Notes under the pieces: model-generated
Seen by the model: the letters and a program-made list of their open reading frames with translations, nothing else
The model's database searches: none
What the model was told of the DNA's origin: nothing
Shown here: positions 61,049 through 64,000 of the stretch, piece by piece
Numbering within the stretch: position 1 is the first letter of the stretch
How the letters are laid out: every line of letters begins with the position of its first letter
From: Setophaga petechia
Taxonomy: Eukaryota; Chordata; Aves; Passeriformes; Parulidae
Reading direction: 5' to 3'
DNA length: 64,000 nt
Assembly (NCBI GenBank): GCA_024362935.1
Contig: JANCRA010000060.1
Location: 870,501-934,500 of the forward strand
Made by a program: the position numbers and the translations under genes

Positions 61049-61620
61049 TTACTTAAGAAAAACAAACCACTTTGTGAGGTTTGGAGAGTCATCAGTCTCT
61101 GCTTTGATTTTATCTTTTAGTGCTTTGATAAGGTGATTTCTTAGAGAGTTCTCCTGAGCAGCCGGAGCTGTGGTTACCAAGGGAACGGAGCTCAGGGCAG
61201 GACGGGGGACTCGGCATGACTCCGAGTCTGGGTGCTCCACAGGCGGGGTCTGCAGCCGGGATCGCCCGAGGGGCTGTTCCGGTGCAGACCGAGCTGGAGC
61301 GTGGATCGCCCCCACATGGCTGATGGTGGCTGATCTGGTAGAGACAAAGCAGGCGACTGACCCCGGCTGCAGCGGCGGGAGCCGACCAGAGTCAGGGCAG
61401 CCGGGGATGGGACAGATGGGACCCCCCTCGGTGCGGTCAGCGCGGTAACCGCGGCGCACACGGCAGGACAGACCCCAGCTCCGGCACGGCCAGCGGAGCG
61501 GCTGTGGGCCAGGCGGCCGGACTGGGACGGACGGACTGGGCCGGAGCTGGCACAGGGGCTGGAGGGTGGTGCATCTGTGAACGAGCTGGGGAGTAGACGG
61601 GAATGGATGCGGTAATATTT
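61049..61620. other. GC-rich island inside provirus A, origin unknown
   Basis: About 450 bases (61150-61600) of strongly GC-rich sequence lie within AT-rich retroviral remnants. A minus-strand frame of 136 codons (61049-61459) is rich in Pro, Ser and Arg and shows no domain I recognise. It is not Gag in the usual position, because RNase H and integrase lie upstream of it in provirus order. Confidence 0.4.
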
Positions 61621-61844
61621 TGTTCCCAGCCTTACATTTTCACCATTTCTTTCTTTTATTGCTTTTAAAAAAAAAATGTTATTTTCTTACAACCTCCCCC
61701 CTCCCCAGCATGTGGTATACTCTTTTTCTTCTGGATTAAACAGTTTTTACAAATAAATCCAGAACTTAACAAATACAAACTTCTGCTTAGATACTTTGAA
61801 ATGGTCGACAAGCTAACTCACAACCTTCTCATATTGTTTTTCTC

Positions 61845-62361
61845 ATCACTTTTTATTTATCCTTTGGCAAATTATACATCTTTCAGTTATTTGTTCTTCT
61901 ACTCCAAAAATTCTCAATGCACCCATAGTTTCTTTTAAAAAACGATCGCACAAAGCCTGAGTATGTCACTGGGCTTTTTTTTTTATACATGTCCTCTGCT
62001 ATTCCCTATTAAGCGTTTTATTATCTAATTGTCTTCCATCGAGATGTTTTTATTTCCCCGATTTATCTTGTTCGCCACTGATCTTGTTTTAATTCCCCTT
62101 TTTTGCTTCTCTAAACTTTGGAATTTCTAATTTTTCTTCATTTGCGTTAATATTAACTCTTTCAGCTCTATTTTCTGCTGCATCTTTAGCTTCCTGATCT
62201 GCCAAATTATTTCCCCTTATTTCTGGGATCTTTACCTTTTGGTATCCCTTAGTAGGTATTATAGCTCTCTTAGGTAATTTTAATGCTTTTAAAACTTCTA
62301 AAATTAGTTTCTCATTTACCAATCTTTGTTTTTCACTTTTTACTAACAACTTAAATACCAC
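61845..62361 (-). pseudogene. pol: Provirus A pol remnant: RNase H end and integrase N-terminus
   Basis: The frame at 62089-62361 carries the C-terminal RNase H block with RGNNLADQEAKDAA, typical of gamma-type Pol. Downstream, about 61845-61990, an integrase zinc-binding portion is seen with TQALCDRFL and CIICQR. Frameshifts and stops separate the two, and the integrase core does not follow. The gene is dead. Confidence 0.7.
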
Positions 62362-62753
62362 TTTTCCCTAAAAAAACCTTTTTCTCACACTGCTTTTCAA
62401 TACAATATACCTCCCTCCAAGGAGATATGGTAAGGCTTAAAATGCACAATCTACATTACTCATACTTTCATCCATTTACATTCACTCACTTTTATTTCTC
62501 ATTCACCCTTACACATTCTTGCACACCCTCAAGACACAAAGTGGATCTTTACTGCCAGAAAATCACAGGTCTCTGTGGCCCCCCCACCTTCGCCTTGGGG
62601 CTGACCTCTAGGTCCCAGTATCTCGGGGCGTCCTGGAAGGGCCCTGACTCGGGTCGCCTCCGGTGCCCGTTTACCTGTGAGGCTGTCTGCGTGTCTTTCA
62701 CACTCTTTAACTACGGCTCTTCACACGCTCAGGGCATGCTAGCTTGGTTCAAA

Positions 62754-62990
62754 GGTCACTCACTCCTCTTCGGCCCAAAAGCCCCCACCTACCCGGGAGC
62801 TACGGCCTGGTGTGTAGGTCACTCTTACCCTTCAGTCCAGAAGCCCCCACCTACATGGGAGCTACAGCCTGGTGTGCAGGACACTCTTACCCTTCGGCCC
62901 AGAAGCCCTGACCTACCTGGGAGCTACGGCCTGGTGTGTAGGTCACTCGCTCCTCTTTCCACTGCCTCCCCCCTTCCCACCTACCCGGGA
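62754..62990. repeat. 62-bp tandem repeat in provirus A leader
   Basis: Units start at 62754, 62817, 62879 and 62941, with GGTCACTC at the head and GGGAGCTACGGCCTGGTGTG near the end. Three copies are whole and the fourth partial. They lie between the primer site and the pol remnant. Confidence 0.85.
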
Positions 62991-63721
62991 AGTTGAGGCT
63001 GACTCTGTGTGTGTCTCACTCTCACACACCACAGAACAACACTAAGGTACCTTTTACTTTCACATCACCTATTACAAATTTAGGTGTTACTGGCCAGTCC
63101 CGGTGCTATTGGATATCCCTCAACCCAGCTGTGTTATCCCACCCTGAGTGTTCTTGGGCATATCCTCACTTCGACAGAATTCTGCTCAACCCTGCTCTTG
63201 GATGCTCTTGGAATACAAGTCCCTCAACCCAGCAGGTTTTAGGGGCCCCTCCTGTCCCGTTTCCTAGTGGATTGGGCTAGGAAACCTTGCTCCCTACCTC
63301 TGAGGGGTCCAACCCCTCCCTGAGACCCAGTCCCAGTCACCCCGGGGGATTCTTTCACTCTCTTATCACTCGCTTCGTCTCTTTACTGGCCGTTTTTCTC
63401 GCAAAAAGACGAAAACGCAGCATGGGAGACTCCACACTCACTTGGCGGGTCTGGGGCAACCAGCCCTCCTCTCATTCACACACATTCATCCCCCCGTACC
63501 TGCCCCCCCGAGAAATACTTACCAATCCTTTTTCCTTCCCGGGTTCTTCATGTGCACTACTAGTCTTAGGGGGCCAATTACCGCGGTTGTAGGGAGCCTT
63601 TTTCCCTTCTCTTTGTTTTATTGCCTCCTTTTGTCCACAGATCAGAGCGAGGCTGCCAAAGAGGGCAGGGCGCGCCTTCCCCACTCTGACTCTTCTAAAG
63701 CACCGGCAGTGAGGTGTTAGT

Positions 63722-63739
63722 AACCATCCTCTGCTACCA
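63722..63739 (-). other. Primer-binding site of provirus A (initiator tRNA-Met)
   Basis: TGGTAGCAGAGGATGGTT on the minus strand follows the 5' LTR end after three bases. It is complementary over all 18 bases to the 3' end of vertebrate initiator tRNA-Met, ...AACCATCCTCTGCTACCA. Confidence 0.85.
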
Positions 63740-63742
63740 AAT

Positions 63743-64000
63743 TGTGAAGAACGCCAATCACTTGCTTTTGAAATTGTTAAAAGTTTAATAGTAATAAAAT
63801 GGTTATAAAAATAGTAATACAATTAGAGTCATAATAATTTGGACAATTTAAATCAGGACAATATGAGACAATAAAAGCAAAGAGTTACGGATGTCCAGGT
63901 ACCTTTTTCTGGGCATCACAAGCCCGAAAAAGGACACCCGTTAACAAAGGATTAACCCTTAAAAACAATAGTCTGTTGCATATTCATACACTTCATACAT
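63743..64000 (-). repeat. 5' LTR of provirus A (partial, cut by the window end)
   Basis: It aligns base for base with 51025-51282 apart from five substitutions, including GAA/AAA near the start, and continues beyond the window. Confidence 0.88.

Larger units (their letters stand above)
51025..64000 (-). mobile_element. Provirus A: gamma-like ERV with initiator-Met primer site (runs off the window)
   Basis: A minus-strand provirus whose 3' LTR starts at 51025 and whose 5' LTR begins at 63743 and continues past the window. In the 258 bases visible in both LTRs I count five differences, about 2 percent. Inside are a primer site, a leader with tandem repeats, RNase H and integrase N-terminal remnants, env remnants, and a purine tract next to the 3' LTR. 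Gag and most of pol are missing. Provirus B and three solo LTRs have landed inside it, so it is the oldest layer of the nest. Confidence 0.8.

Noticed and set aside
61049..61459. Gag of provirus A
   Set aside because: It lies downstream of the RNase H and integrase remnants in provirus order and has no matrix, capsid or zinc-knuckle motif.
62427..62996. A 189-codon plus-strand protein
   Set aside because: It is the antisense reading of the tandem-repeat leader of provirus A.
63718..63745. A tRNA gene near 63722
   Set aside because: Only the last 18 bases of initiator tRNA-Met match; the cloverleaf is absent and the position next to an LTR end explains it as a primer site.

Overview
The window looks like nuclear DNA from a bird, most probably a songbird. 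It has compact exons separated by introns of mostly 0.1-2 kb, chicken-repeat-1 (CR1) LINE 3' ends, and many endogenous retrovirus (ERV) LTRs. There are no bacterial-type genes, operons or ribosome binding sites. Most open frames in it are chance frames.

Region by region: 1-8.2 kb lies downstream of the host gene and holds LTRs plus a decayed class II (betaretrovirus-like) pol/env remnant. From 8.25 to 45.68 kb, on the minus strand, lies one complete ferlin gene. I could place 45 coding exons from the ATG at 45679 to the stop at 8399. All splice phases agree, the summed coding length is 6,045 nt and the predicted protein is 2,014 residues. It is a DysF-less (type II) ferlin with C2A to C2G, a FerB-like centre and a C-terminal membrane anchor. 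The C2G and tail sequence fits FER1L4 better than OTOF or FER1L6. FER1L4 is treated as a pseudogene/lncRNA in human but appears intact here.

From 46.8 kb to the window end the DNA is almost wholly LTR elements. Provirus A (minus strand, 51025 to beyond 64000) has a primer-binding site matching 18/18 the 3' end of initiator tRNA-Met. Inside its 3' LTR sits a younger provirus B (51627-57883) with two 643-bp LTRs that look identical, a 5-bp target duplication TAAAA, a tRNA-Pro primer site, a polypurine tract, gag, protease, integrase and env remnants, and no reverse transcriptase. Three further solo LTRs lie within provirus A, two of them with perfect 5-bp target duplications.

Host gene and mobile elements meet most strikingly at exon 4. 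A solo LTR (43010-43510) landed exactly in the exon's splice acceptor. The 4-bp target duplication is the acceptor CCAG itself, so the exon now has a rebuilt acceptor whose pyrimidine tract is the end of the LTR, while the ancestral acceptor sits 505 bp away. All boundaries were read by eye; no alignment or search was run.
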